This document shows, one piece after another, positions 24,624 through 32,966 of a DNA stretch of 64,000 bases. The DNA comes from Clostridia bacterium (GTDB lineage Bacteria > Bacillota > Clostridia > Oscillospirales > CAG-272). Both the position numbers and the translations under genes were made by a program. Each line of letters begins with the position of its first letter. Within the stretch, counting starts at the first letter, position 1. The stretch spans positions 1 through 64,000 of the forward strand of contig JAFTSB010000052.1 in NCBI GenBank assembly GCA_017461945.1. The letters are read 5' to 3'. Under the pieces are notes generated by a model. That model was not told where the DNA came from. It searched no databases and worked only from the letters and a program-made list of their open reading frames with translations.

Positions 24624-25307
24624 TCACAGCTTGATTTCTTTATAGAATTCGGGCAATGTCCGATGGTCGCATTCAAAAATATCGGGTTTCAGGTCGTCAA
24701 ACAGGCCCACGTGCAGGGGGACGGCCTGCTTGGCACCAGTTGCCTTGGCAAAGCGTGCCGCGTCGGTGGCGTTCATGTTATTGCCCACGCCGTTCACGGG
24801 CAAAAAGATGACATCGATCTTTTCCGGCAGGTCGGCGAAGATCGTAGGATTGTAAAGTGTGTCACCGGTGACGTAATAGGTCTTGCCTTCCCCCAGATCC
24901 TCGATCACCACGCCAATGGCGTGGTCGTCGCTGTGCTCGGCCTTCACGGCCCGAAAGCGAAAGCCGTATGCGGTCCACTGGGTGTGACGGTTGAATTGCA
25001 CGTAATTGTGCCCATTGCCGTGGGTGCGCGCCTTTTGCCACACAGAGGAGGGGCAAAGCACCGTTATTTTTTTATCGTTTTTGGCAAAAAAGCGGGGGGC
25101 GGTCTCGGGGTCATAGTGATCCAGATGATCGTGGGTAAAGATCATCACATCGGGGGTGATATCAAAAAAGCGCTCATCTGTGGGCACACGGCGATCGTTC
25201 AAGGGATTGACCTTGGCCACCGAGTTGGATAGATAAGGGTCGATCATAATGGTGACGCCGTCCTGCTCAAACAACAGACCGGCTTGACCAAGCCACGTAA
25301 TTTTCAT
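24624..25307 (-). CDS. UlaG-like metallo-beta-lactamase-fold hydrolase
   Basis: A 227-residue MBL-fold protein with the metal motif THDHLDH (58-64) and later ligands in AEHSDDH, TGDT and LHVG. The short form and sequence style resemble UlaG (L-ascorbate-6-phosphate lactonase) and related proteins. Within this operon it may open a sugar lactone before the dehydratase step. It lies between the GH39-like and GH16 genes with gaps of 26 and 10 bases. Confidence 0.83.
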   Translation of the reverse strand: MKITWLGQAGLLFEQDGVTIMIDPYLSNSVAKVNPLNDRRVPTDERFFDITPDVMIFTHDHLDHYDPETAPRFFAKNDKKITVLCPSSVWQKARTHGNGHNYVQFNRHTQWTAYGFRFRAVKAEHSDDHAIGVVIEDLGEGKTYYVTGDTLYNPTIFADLPEKIDVIFLPVNGVGNNMNATDAARFAKATGAKQAVPLHVGLFDDLKPDIFECDHRTLPEFYKEIKL

Positions 25308-25333
25308 AACCGTTACCTCGTTTTTGTGGATTT

Positions 25334-26761
25334 TTATTGGAATAGCAGCACCAAGGGGGCGTCGGTAAGGGGGAGGTTCTTCAGGCGTACCGCGCCATGC
25401 TCCATATCCTCGATCATGCCCTCGGGCAGACGGTAAAGGCTGCCGTCCTTCAGGTCAAGGAGGCGGATGCTGTCGTTTTTCTGACCAAAAACCTGCAGGG
25501 AAATGGTGCCCTCGTAGGTGGTGGTGAGCAGATCGACCGCATTCCAGTAGACCAACACCTTGGTGCCGTTCTCTAACGCAAAGCCCTCGATCTGCACAGT
25601 CTTGTCGGTGCAATCGGTGCCGTTTACGCGGCGAGAGGGAAGCTCCTCACGGCGATAGGGGATCCGGCAGGTCGTGAAGTCGCCCTTGAAAAGAGAGGCA
25701 AGTGCCGAGAGGGCGTAGTAGGAGGGCTTTTCCTTATACTCGCCGCTGGAGCGGCCGTTCTCGTCAAATTCAGCGCCGATTACACCGAAATAGCCGTAAT
25801 CCAGATAGGAGGCCTTGTCAGCCAGGCGTCCGCGGAGCGCCTCTACCATATCCATGGTGGAGAAATAAGAGGTAAAGACCACACCCTCGGCCAAGTCGCC
25901 CACAAGACCGCGCAGCAGCGCCTTGGTCTGCTTTTCGGGGGTCCAGGCAAAGCCCTTCATGGCACCGTTTCCGTCGCTGCGGGATTGGGCGCCGGTCTCG
26001 CCCTGCACCAAGCCGATCTTGGGATTGTAGCTGTCGATCAACAGCTTGAGCTGATGGGCGTTGTGGCGGCGCTTTTGCTCATCGGGGGTATAGGAGTGGA
26101 ATGAGATCAGATCCAAATGCTGATACAATCCCGTAGCCAATGCCCGATTGACGTATTCCAGATCGCCGACGTGGCCAAGCGCAAAGCCCATGGCCAGCGC
26201 TTCATGATTGGCCTCCTTGATGGCAAGGGCGGTCTGCAACGCAAAGACACCGTACTCGTCTGCATTGCGCAGGTGGTCGATCTCCTCATTCTCGCAGTGG
26301 CGCCAGGAATAGTTACAGTCAGGCTCGTTCCAGATCTCAAAAATCGAGACACGTCCCTTAAAATGCGCTACCGTTGCCTTAACATAGGCCAGCCAGGCGT
26401 TCATTTCCTTTTCCGTGGCAATGGGAGGGCACCCTACGGCGCCAAACACGGGCTTTGCCAGATCGGTGTAAATGGGGTTACCATAGCAAAGGCAGATCCA
26501 GGGCTCCAAAGAGCGTGCAATAAGGTTGTCAACGATCTTGTCCAGCCAGGCGAAATCATACACGCCCTCGGCCTTTTCGGTGCGGGCCCAGCCCGACTGA
26601 ATGCGGGTCTTTTTTACGCCGATCCGTGCCACCTTGTCATAGGCCTTTTCCGGGTCAAACACATCACGGTCCAACTTTTCAAAGCCGATGCCAATACGGG
26701 AAAAAGGGATCTCTGCGGCGCTGTAAGTGGGCAACTTGCCCTCGAAAACCAATCTTTCCAT
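25334..26761 (-). CDS. Clan GH-A glycoside hydrolase (GH39-like)
   Basis: A 475-residue enzyme: a TIM barrel with the clan GH-A acid/base motif EIWNEPD (142-148, Glu146) and a likely nucleophile Glu in VQGETGAQS (about 263), then a small beta-sandwich tail (from about 370). This resembles GH39 xylosidase/iduronidase-type proteins. There is no signal peptide. It is first in the operon GH39-like, UlaG-like, GH16, dehydratase, SDR, and is divergent from an AraC regulator. AAAGGAG precedes the ATG. Substrate unknown. Confidence 0.78.
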   Translation of the reverse strand: MERLVFEGKLPTYSAAEIPFSRIGIGFEKLDRDVFDPEKAYDKVARIGVKKTRIQSGWARTEKAEGVYDFAWLDKIVDNLIARSLEPWICLCYGNPIYTDLAKPVFGAVGCPPIATEKEMNAWLAYVKATVAHFKGRVSIFEIWNEPDCNYSWRHCENEEIDHLRNADEYGVFALQTALAIKEANHEALAMGFALGHVGDLEYVNRALATGLYQHLDLISFHSYTPDEQKRRHNAHQLKLLIDSYNPKIGLVQGETGAQSRSDGNGAMKGFAWTPEKQTKALLRGLVGDLAEGVVFTSYFSTMDMVEALRGRLADKASYLDYGYFGVIGAEFDENGRSSGEYKEKPSYYALSALASLFKGDFTTCRIPYRREELPSRRVNGTDCTDKTVQIEGFALENGTKVLVYWNAVDLLTTTYEGTISLQVFGQKNDSIRLLDLKDGSLYRLPEGMIEDMEHGAVRLKNLPLTDAPLVLLFQ

Positions 26762-26771
26762 GAATAACTCC

Positions 26772-26800
26772 TTTACAAATGGATGTCAATCGGGTATAAT
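26772..26800 (+). promoter_or_regulatory. Promoter of the AraC-type regulator
   Basis: TTTACA, 17 bases, TATAAT. It overlaps the leader of the divergent operon. The opposite direction has a TATAAT near 26818 but no good -35, as expected if the operon needs an activator. Confidence 0.65.
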
Positions 26801-26896
26801 ACAAGTGTTCTTTTGTCATTATATCATTGGTAAATCCATAATGATAGTAATATACTACTGTTTTTTTATCACAATCTTACGGTTTGAGGTGAGAAC

Positions 26897-27709
26897 ATGA
26901 AAAAAGAGGAGCATGGCATTCAGTGCGGTGTGTTTGACAGCAACATTTTGCGTCGCAACAACGCCAAAAGCCAAAATCGTGTGGTAGGATGCTTTGAGCT
27001 GGAGTTGTTTCACAGCGACACGGGAGTCAGCTATGTGGATGAGGTGTGTCACCCCACCCGGCGTGGCATGCTGCTTTGTGCCAAACCGGGGCAGATCCGC
27101 CACAGTGAATTCCCGGTGCGGTGTAGCTTTATTCGCATTACACCCGGCATTGACCCCCGGATCGATGAGATTTTGCAAGGCTTTCCTACCTGCTTTTATA
27201 TGGAGGATGACGGAGAAATTGAGGAGCTGCTGGGGTCGTTTGCCAAGCTGGGCTCCCATGTATTGGGATGCTCCGAGGAGGATTGGCGTCGCGTGCGGAT
27301 CAGCGCTGAGCTATATGGCATTTTGTATCGTTGTATGCGACTGTGGCAAGAGCGCCGTGACGTGAAGGGGGATGCCCCTGCCAACCGTTTGGCACGGGAT
27401 GCCTATGAATACATCAATGAAAAGTATGGGGGGGATTGCTCGCTAAAGACCATCGCCCACGATCTCCATGTTTCGCCCAATTATCTTCACACCGTGTTCC
27501 GCCAAAGTGTGGGAATGACCCCCTTTGAGCTGGTCACCGCCCGGCGGATCGACAAGGCCAAAAAGCTGATCATGGCGGGGGAACACACGATGCTGGAGAT
27601 CGCACAGGCCACGGGATTTTGCTCCCAATCCCATTTTAATAAGGTGTTTAAAAGTGTCACGGGGCAAACCCCCATCGCCTACCGCCGCAGCTTGTTGGAG
27701 CAGTATTGA
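26897..27709 (+). CDS. AraC-family transcriptional regulator
   Basis: A 270-residue regulator: an N-terminal cupin-like sensor domain (about 1-130) and a C-terminal pair of helix-turn-helix motifs (about 170-265) with the family signatures SLKTIAHDLHVSPNYLHTVFRQ and MLEIAQATGFCSQSHFNKVFK. It is transcribed divergently from the GH39/GH16 operon and is the obvious candidate activator for it, responding to a sugar intermediate. It is followed by a terminator shared with the converging ABC operon. Confidence 0.92.
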   Translation: MKKEEHGIQCGVFDSNILRRNNAKSQNRVVGCFELELFHSDTGVSYVDEVCHPTRRGMLLCAKPGQIRHSEFPVRCSFIRITPGIDPRIDEILQGFPTCFYMEDDGEIEELLGSFAKLGSHVLGCSEEDWRRVRISAELYGILYRCMRLWQERRDVKGDAPANRLARDAYEYINEKYGGDCSLKTIAHDLHVSPNYLHTVFRQSVGMTPFELVTARRIDKAKKLIMAGEHTMLEIAQATGFCSQSHFNKVFKSVTGQTPIAYRRSLLEQY

Positions 27710-27714
27710 TCTTC

Positions 27715-27756
27715 AAAAAAAGCACCGCAGACCCTATGGGTCAGCGGTGCTTTTTA
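27715..27756. terminator. Bidirectional terminator
   Basis: GCACCGC-A-GACCC / GGGTC-A-GCGGTGC hairpin with long A and T flanks, between the AraC gene and the converging ABC operon. Confidence 0.92.
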
Positions 27757-28505
27757 TTGGCACGGAAAAATATGGCTTCTTCCTCGCCCCCGGTGGCGGT
27801 ATAGCGGCAAAGGTGAAACAGTGTTTCCGGCAGATGGCGCTCCAAGGCCTGGGCGGCGCTCCCTGCAAAGGCCACCGCGCCCCCCTGCAATATGACCACG
27901 TCATCCGATAGTGCCAGCGCATCGCCCACATCGTGCATCACCAAAAGGATGGTTTTGCCCCGTGCGCGCTCCTCGCGCAGAATGTCATAAAATTCGGCAG
28001 TAAAGGAAAGATCCATATGGGCGGTGGGCTCGTCCAGCAGCAGTACGTTGGTATCCTGTAATAGCAGCAGCGCCAGAAAAGCGCGTTGGCGCTCACCACC
28101 CGAAAGGGTGCTGACAGGGCGGTCACGGAGTGCCAAAAGCCCAACGCGCTGTAAAGCGCTGTCCACCGCTTGCCACTCGGGTTCTCCTAATTTTGCACAG
28201 CGAGGGCTCAACCCCAAAGCCACCGTTTCTCCCAAAGAAAGGGCGGGGGCCGGCAGGTGTTGAGGGAGCAGGGAAAGGCACAGGGCACGCTGGCGCGGCG
28301 GCATCTGCGCAAGAAGGGAGTTGTCACACAAAACCACACCCGTGTGTGGAATTTCTTGCATAATAGCGCGCAAAAGTGTGCTTTTTCCACACCCGTTCTC
28401 CCCCAAAATGGCCGTGATGCGACCGGGGCGCGCCGTGAAAGAAACATCGCGCAAAACCGGTGCGCTCTTACCATAGGCTACGGTCAGGTTTTTACATTCC
28501 AGCAT
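27741..28505 (-). CDS. Iron/siderophore-type ABC importer, ATP-binding protein
   Basis: A 254-residue FecE/FhuC-like ATPase: Walker A GENGCGKST (about 35-43), Q-loop LLPQ, ABC signature LSGGERQRAF and Walker B VLLLDEPTAHMD. The start at 28505 follows GGAGGTG and overlaps the end of the permease gene by 14 bases. It energises import through the adjacent permease. The substrate class (ferric siderophore, haem or cobalamin) follows from the family only. Confidence 0.92.
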   Translation of the reverse strand: MLECKNLTVAYGKSAPVLRDVSFTARPGRITAILGENGCGKSTLLRAIMQEIPHTGVVLCDNSLLAQMPPRQRALCLSLLPQHLPAPALSLGETVALGLSPRCAKLGEPEWQAVDSALQRVGLLALRDRPVSTLSGGERQRAFLALLLLQDTNVLLLDEPTAHMDLSFTAEFYDILREERARGKTILLVMHDVGDALALSDDVVILQGGAVAFAGSAAQALERHLPETLFHLCRYTATGGEEEAIFFRANKKHR

Positions 28506-29490
28506 GGCGACACCTCCGCAGCAATAACGTGAGAAAAAAGGGAACTCCCAGCAGGGCTGTGAAAATGCCAACGGGAATTTCGGTGGGGCGGAACAGCAAG
28601 CGCCCCAGCAGATCGGCCAGCAGTAAAAGGATCGCGCCCCCCATAGGGGAAAGGATCAACTCGCGTTTCACATGGCCGCCGGTCAACCGGCGGGCGGTGT
28701 GAGGAACCAGCAATCCCACAAAGCCAAGGAGCCCTGCAAACGAGACCGCTGCCGCCGCCGAGGCAGCGGCCAGCACAAGGGCGAGCAAACGGGTCCGCCG
28801 CACCGATACGCCAAGAGAGGCGGCCAGCGTGTCGCCAAGGCAAAAGAGCTGCAACGGTCTTGCCAGCAGCAGCGCCCCTGCAAAGCAAAGTATAATCATA
28901 GGAATGGGAAAGGAAAGCTCCTGCATCGTCACCCCTTGCAGCCCCCCTACCGAAAAGGCGGTGTAGGAGGCCAGCACATCCTCGTTTAATACCGAAAAAA
29001 AGGAGATGCCTGCGCCAAACAGGGCGGAAAAAGCCACGCCGCAAAGCACCACGGCGGTCTTGTTCAGCCCTTGCCGCCCCGAAAGGATCAGAATACAAAG
29101 GGCAGTCAGCATAGCACCGCCAAAAGCGGCAAAGGGGGTGAGACTGTAAAGGGTGGGGAAAAGTGACAGCGAAAGGATCACAAAAAAGCCGGCTCCGGCA
29201 TTGATGCCGATGATGTTGGGGGCGGCCAAAGGGTTATCGGTGGCGTGCTGCAGCAGCGTGCCCGACAGCGCCAATCCCGCACCGGCAAACAATCCTGCCA
29301 GCATACGGGGCAGGCGAATGGCGCGCAGGATCAGTGCCCCGTGGGGATAGGCATCGGGATGGAGCAGCGCGCCCCAAAAGGCGGTGGCAGACAAATGCGT
29401 GCTGCCATAGCGCAGAGAAAGAAAAGCCGAAAGGCACAAAAGAAGGAGCGCGCCGCAAAGCACGACGGCATCCCGTCTGTGGAATTTCAC
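28492..29490 (-). CDS. Iron/siderophore-type ABC importer, permease (FecCD family)
   Basis: A 332-residue permease with about ten helices. Family hallmarks are RLPRMLAGLFAGAGLALSG near the N-terminus and GFVGLLVPHTARRLTG in the coupling region. It pairs with the ATPase (overlap of 14 bases) and the binding lipoprotein 20 bases upstream. It belongs to the BtuC/FhuB group, which moves large metal chelates. Confidence 0.93.
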   Translation of the reverse strand: MKFHRRDAVVLCGALLLLCLSAFLSLRYGSTHLSATAFWGALLHPDAYPHGALILRAIRLPRMLAGLFAGAGLALSGTLLQHATDNPLAAPNIIGINAGAGFFVILSLSLFPTLYSLTPFAAFGGAMLTALCILILSGRQGLNKTAVVLCGVAFSALFGAGISFFSVLNEDVLASYTAFSVGGLQGVTMQELSFPIPMIILCFAGALLLARPLQLFCLGDTLAASLGVSVRRTRLLALVLAAASAAAAVSFAGLLGFVGLLVPHTARRLTGGHVKRELILSPMGGAILLLLADLLGRLLFRPTEIPVGIFTALLGVPFFLTLLLRRCRHAGM

Positions 29491-29510
29491 GGTATCACGC
29501 TCCTTTGAAT

Positions 29511-30443
29511 TTACTGATGGGCCAACGCGGCCAGATAGTCATAGGCCTCTGCCCAGCGGTCGCAGGGCTTGTAATGGAACAGCTCCTTGGGCAGATAGCT
29601 CCACTTGCCGTTTTGCACGGCGGAAAGAGACTGCCAGGTTTCCCCGGTCAGCATCTGTGTGATATAGGATTTAGAGGCTTCTTCGTCTCCCATAGCGGTG
29701 AAAAAGATATAGTCGGGATCCTCGGCAAGAATCACTTCCATCGAAAGTCCGTCCAGCAGCAGAGGTGCGCCATCGGCAATGTTGATGGCGCCAAGCTCTG
29801 TCAGCATAGAGGCGGCAAAGTGATCGGCACTGCCTTTGGCCTTGACCGAGCGAGCTGTGGAGCCGGCACGAATGAACAAAATCTTTTGACCGTGAAAGGG
29901 CTTTTGCGACAAAACGGCATCAATACGGGTCTTTTGATCAACGCCGTGTGCCTGATAGGCGATGGGATCACCGCATAGGTAAACGCAGATCTCCAATGCT
30001 TTTAAATAATCGGTAAAGGATTCTACCCGCAGCTCGGCCACGGGGATATGCGCCTCACGCAGCAGCGCGGCGGCTTCGGTTTGGGCGGGGATGTCGGCCG
30101 AAACGATGACCAGATCGGGCTGTGCCGCAATCAGGGTCTCGGTGTCAATGGTCTTGCCCGCTCCGCTATCCACCAGCGTTACGCCATCGGTGGCCACGAT
30201 GCCACGCTCTACGGTTTCGCCCACGGTTACGGATACCGTTCCCCCTGCCGATACCCAAATGTCGGCAAGAGAGGAAAAGAGAACGGCCACGCATTGCAGC
30301 GTAGCGTTCACCTCTACCGTGTGCCCCGCGCTATCTTGAAAAGAGCGCTTCAGCGCGCCTGCATCGGGCTTGGCTTGCCGGCAAGCGGTGCAGATCAGCA
30401 GAACGGCAAGCAGTGAGCAAAGGAGCTTACAGCGTTTTTTCAA
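29511..30443 (-). CDS. Iron/siderophore-type ABC importer, binding lipoprotein
   Basis: A 310-residue class III (cobalamin/siderophore-type) binding protein. The signal peptide ends with lipobox LICTAC, so Cys21 is lipidated. Two lobes are joined by a long helix (about 150-175). The N-terminal DSAGHTVEV and AAQPDLVIVSA segments are typical of FecB/BtuF proteins. Its start overlaps the upstream sulfite-reductase-like gene by 17 bases, indicating tight coupling. Confidence 0.9.
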   Translation of the reverse strand: MKKRCKLLCSLLAVLLICTACRQAKPDAGALKRSFQDSAGHTVEVNATLQCVAVLFSSLADIWVSAGGTVSVTVGETVERGIVATDGVTLVDSGAGKTIDTETLIAAQPDLVIVSADIPAQTEAAALLREAHIPVAELRVESFTDYLKALEICVYLCGDPIAYQAHGVDQKTRIDAVLSQKPFHGQKILFIRAGSTARSVKAKGSADHFAASMLTELGAINIADGAPLLLDGLSMEVILAEDPDYIFFTAMGDEEASKSYITQMLTGETWQSLSAVQNGKWSYLPKELFHYKPCDRWAEAYDYLAALAHQ

Positions 30444-31368
30444 GGATCTCCGCCTTTCGTTCCAGCAGCTCGTTGGAAAGGATCAGCCGTTCAACCTCCT
30501 CCATGCCAAGGCGGCCAACGGTGTCAGCAAAGCGCTCACCGGCAAGGCCCTTGTCACGGAACAGAAGGATGGCCTTTTCCACGGCGGCCAGTACCTCCTC
30601 CTCACTCTCAAACAGATGCTGCAGGAACTGCCCCCGTGCGGCCAGCTTGCCCCATCTGCCGCCCAGCGACAGTCGGTAGCCGGGCTGATACTCCAGCCCT
30701 CCCAGCTTGCAGGCGCGCACACAACGACCGCACTTGTTGCAGTCCTTGGTGTTGGCAAATTGACCGTCCTTCAAAGTGGCTACGTGCAGGGGGCAGGCGG
30801 TCACACAGGCACCGCAGCCTGCACACAGCTCGGCGTTCAGCAGGGGCTTCCAGGCGCCCACAACACCCACGTCATTGAGATCGGGCTTTACGCAGTTGTT
30901 GGGGCAACCGCCCACGGCGATCTTGAACTTATGCGGGAGCTTGACGGCGTGGTAGCCCACGTAGTACAGCTCGTGGATTTTTTGAGAAAGGGAATAGGTG
31001 TCGATCAGACCAAACACGCAGGTGGTACCCTTGCAGGAAACCACCGGACGCACACGGGGGCCGGTGCCGCCCACCTGCAGGCCGTGCTTTTCCAAAAAGA
31101 TGCAGAACAGCTGAATGTTCTCAAAAGGAATGCCCTGTACCTCAGCAGTCTGACGGGTGGTAAAGGCCACCTCGCCGGTACCAAACTGACGGGCGGCATC
31201 GGCAATGGCGTACATTTCATCGGCGGTGATCTTGCCGTTGCGGGTGATCACACGGGCGTTAAAGCGGTCTGCAGTCGTCTTGTCACGCAGAAAGCCCAAG
31301 CCCTTTACGCGATTCACGTCGGCAGGGGATACCGTACATTTGGGATACATTGCAGCATCGTATTTCAT
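30427..31368 (-). CDS. Sulfite/nitrite reductase-like iron-sulfur protein (AsrC-like)
   Basis: A 313-residue protein. The siroheme/[4Fe-4S] pattern is CKGTTC (about 108-113) and GGCPNNC (about 153-159). A ferredoxin insert follows, with CAGCGACVTACP and CNKCGRCVRACK, enough for two further [4Fe-4S] clusters. The arrangement resembles the anaerobic sulfite reductase subunit AsrC and its short relatives, which reduce sulfite using siroheme. AsrA and AsrB are absent. It is first in the operon with an iron-type ABC importer, suggesting demand for iron or a tetrapyrrole. Actual substrate unknown. Confidence 0.82.
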   Translation of the reverse strand: MKYDAAMYPKCTVSPADVNRVKGLGFLRDKTTADRFNARVITRNGKITADEMYAIADAARQFGTGEVAFTTRQTAEVQGIPFENIQLFCIFLEKHGLQVGGTGPRVRPVVSCKGTTCVFGLIDTYSLSQKIHELYYVGYHAVKLPHKFKIAVGGCPNNCVKPDLNDVGVVGAWKPLLNAELCAGCGACVTACPLHVATLKDGQFANTKDCNKCGRCVRACKLGGLEYQPGYRLSLGGRWGKLAARGQFLQHLFESEEEVLAAVEKAILLFRDKGLAGERFADTVGRLGMEEVERLILSNELLERKAEILEKTL

Positions 31369-31409
31369 AGCAGCCTCCTTGTGGTGTGTTGGTGTGCTTC
31401 ATTATGTTT

Positions 31410-31439
31410 ATTATAGCACCGGCTGCAAGGGCTTGTCAA
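31410..31439 (-). promoter_or_regulatory. Promoter of the sulfite-reductase-like/ABC operon
   Basis: Minus strand TTGACA, 18 bases, TATAAT, followed by AAGGAGG before the start at 31368. Confidence 0.78.
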
Positions 31440-31501
31440 GGCGTGTGGAGCAGTACGATCTCTGTTCCATACGTCTCGCATCGGCTCGATTTGTATAAAA
31501 A

Positions 31502-31515
31502 TACATAAATATGCA
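31502..31515 (+). promoter_or_regulatory. Upstream ARG box
   Basis: TACATAAATATGCA differs at one position from the ArgR half-palindrome consensus TGNATWWWWATNCA. It lies about 70 bases upstream of the argG -35 element. Confidence 0.5.
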
Positions 31516-31586
31516 CAAAATATTCATTCAAGGGACGTTGCTGCGGAGGCAAATAAACAAAAAACAATTTATTTTATAAAAAGGGC

Positions 31587-31615
31587 TTGACAAGGGGAAA
31601 AGGATACTGTATAAT
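31587..31615 (+). promoter_or_regulatory. Consensus promoter of the arginine operon
   Basis: Exact TTGACA, 17 bases, exact TATAAT; start of transcription near 31622. Confidence 0.9.
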
Positions 31616-31638
31616 AATTCGCATAGCGAGAAAATCAA

Positions 31639-31652
31639 TGAATATTTATTCG
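31639..31652 (+). promoter_or_regulatory. Operator ARG box downstream of the argG promoter
   Basis: TGAATATTTATTCG matches the ArgR consensus except the final base. It sits between the start of transcription and the ribosome site, where bound arginine repressor would block the promoter. Confidence 0.6.
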
Positions 31653-31664
31653 CGGAGGCACATC

Positions 31665-32888
31665 ATGGATAAGAACAACATCAAAAAGGTCGTACTTGCA
31701 TACTCGGGTGGTCTGGACACCTCCATCATCATCCCGTGGCTCAAGGAGAATTATAATAACTGTGAGGTCATTGCTGTTTCGGGCAACGTGGGCCAAGCGG
31801 ACGAGCTGGAGGGCCTGGAGGAAAAGGCCATCAAGACCGGCGCTTCCAAATGCTATGTGCTGGATCTCACCGATGATTACGTCGATAACTACATCATCCC
31901 CTGCGTCAAGGCCGGCGCGATCTATGAGGAATATCTGCTGGGCACCAGCCACGCCCGTCCCTGCATTGCAAAGGCACTGGTGGACATTGCCCTGAAGGAG
32001 GGAGCGGACGCCATCGCTCACGGTTGCACCGGTAAGGGTAACGATCAGGTGCGCTTTGAGCTGACCATCAAGCACTTTGCCCCCGATATGCCCATCATCG
32101 CTCCCTGGCGCGAGTGGGATATCAAATCCCGTGAGGAGGAGATCGATTACGCAGAGGCACACAACGTGCCCCTGAAGATCAATCGTGAGACCAACTATTC
32201 CAAGGATAAGAACCTGTGGCATCTGTCTCACGAGGGTCTGGATCTGGAGGATACCGGCAACGAGCCCCAGTACGAAAAGCCCGGCTTTTTGGAAATGGGC
32301 GTTTCACCCATCCTGGCCCCCGACAAGCCCACCTATGTGGAGTTGGAGTTTGAAAAGGGCGCACCCGTTGCGCTGAACGGCGAGAAGATGAGCGCCAAGA
32401 ATATCATTCTGGCCCTGAACAAGCTGGGCGGCGAGAATGGCATCGGCCTTTTGGATATTGTGGAAAACCGTTTGGTCGGTATGAAGTGCCGCGGCGTGTA
32501 CGAAACGCCCGGCGGAGCCATTCTGTACAAGGCACACAGCGTGCTGGAGACCCTTTGCCTTGATAAGTACACCATGCACGAAAAGCAGAAGCTGGCCGTG
32601 ACCTATGGCGAGCTGGTGTACAACGGTCAGTGGTTCACCACCTTGCGCGAGGCGCTTGCCGCATTTGTGGATAAGACCCAGGAGCGGGTGACCGGTAAGG
32701 TGAGACTGAAGCTCTATAAGGGCAATATGATCAACGCCGGTGCTTGGAGCCCCTATACGCTTTACAGCGAGGAGATCGCAACCTTTGGCGAGAGTGATTA
32801 CAACCAAAAGGATGCGGAGGGCTTTATCAACCTGTTCGGTCTGCCGATCCAGGTGCAGGCCATGGCTGACCAAGGCAAGCTGAAATAA
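31665..32888 (+). CDS. argG: Argininosuccinate synthase
   Basis: Joins citrulline and aspartate with ATP. A 407-residue protein with the PP-loop ATP motif AYSGGLDTS near the N-terminus, [14 protein letters not shown] and the C-terminal [13 protein letters not shown] segment, all standard. The ATG at 31665 follows GGAGG with six-base spacing; a longer upstream frame would begin inside the promoter. First gene of the complete arginine operon, under the ARG boxes. Confidence 0.97.
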   Translation: MDKNNIKKVVLAYSGGLDTSIIIPWLKENYNNCEVIAVSGNVGQADELEGLEEKAIKTGASKCYVLDLTDDYVDNYIIPCVKAGAIYEEYLLGTSHARPCIAKALVDIALKEGADAIAHGCTGKGNDQVRFELTIKHFAPDMPIIAPWREWDIKSREEEIDYAEAHNVPLKINRETNYSKDKNLWHLSHEGLDLEDTGNEPQYEKPGFLEMGVSPILAPDKPTYVELEFEKGAPVALNGEKMSAKNIILALNKLGGENGIGLLDIVENRLVGMKCRGVYETPGGAILYKAHSVLETLCLDKYTMHEKQKLAVTYGELVYNGQWFTTLREALAAFVDKTQERVTGKVRLKLYKGNMINAGAWSPYTLYSEEIATFGESDYNQKDAEGFINLFGLPIQVQAMADQGKLK

Positions 32889-32903
32889 TAAAAATACAAA
32901 TAC

Positions 32904-32940
32904 GGACTGCCGTTTTTGATGCAAATCAATGCGGCAGTCC
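32904..32940 (+). promoter_or_regulatory. Intercistronic hairpin between argG and argH
   Basis: Nine-base-pair stem GGACTGCCG / CGGCAGTCC with a 19-base loop and only a weak T stretch after it. Probably an mRNA-stabilising or partial attenuation element, not a full terminator. Confidence 0.5.
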
Positions 32941-32966
32941 TATGGTGTTCTTTTAGGAGATAAAAA

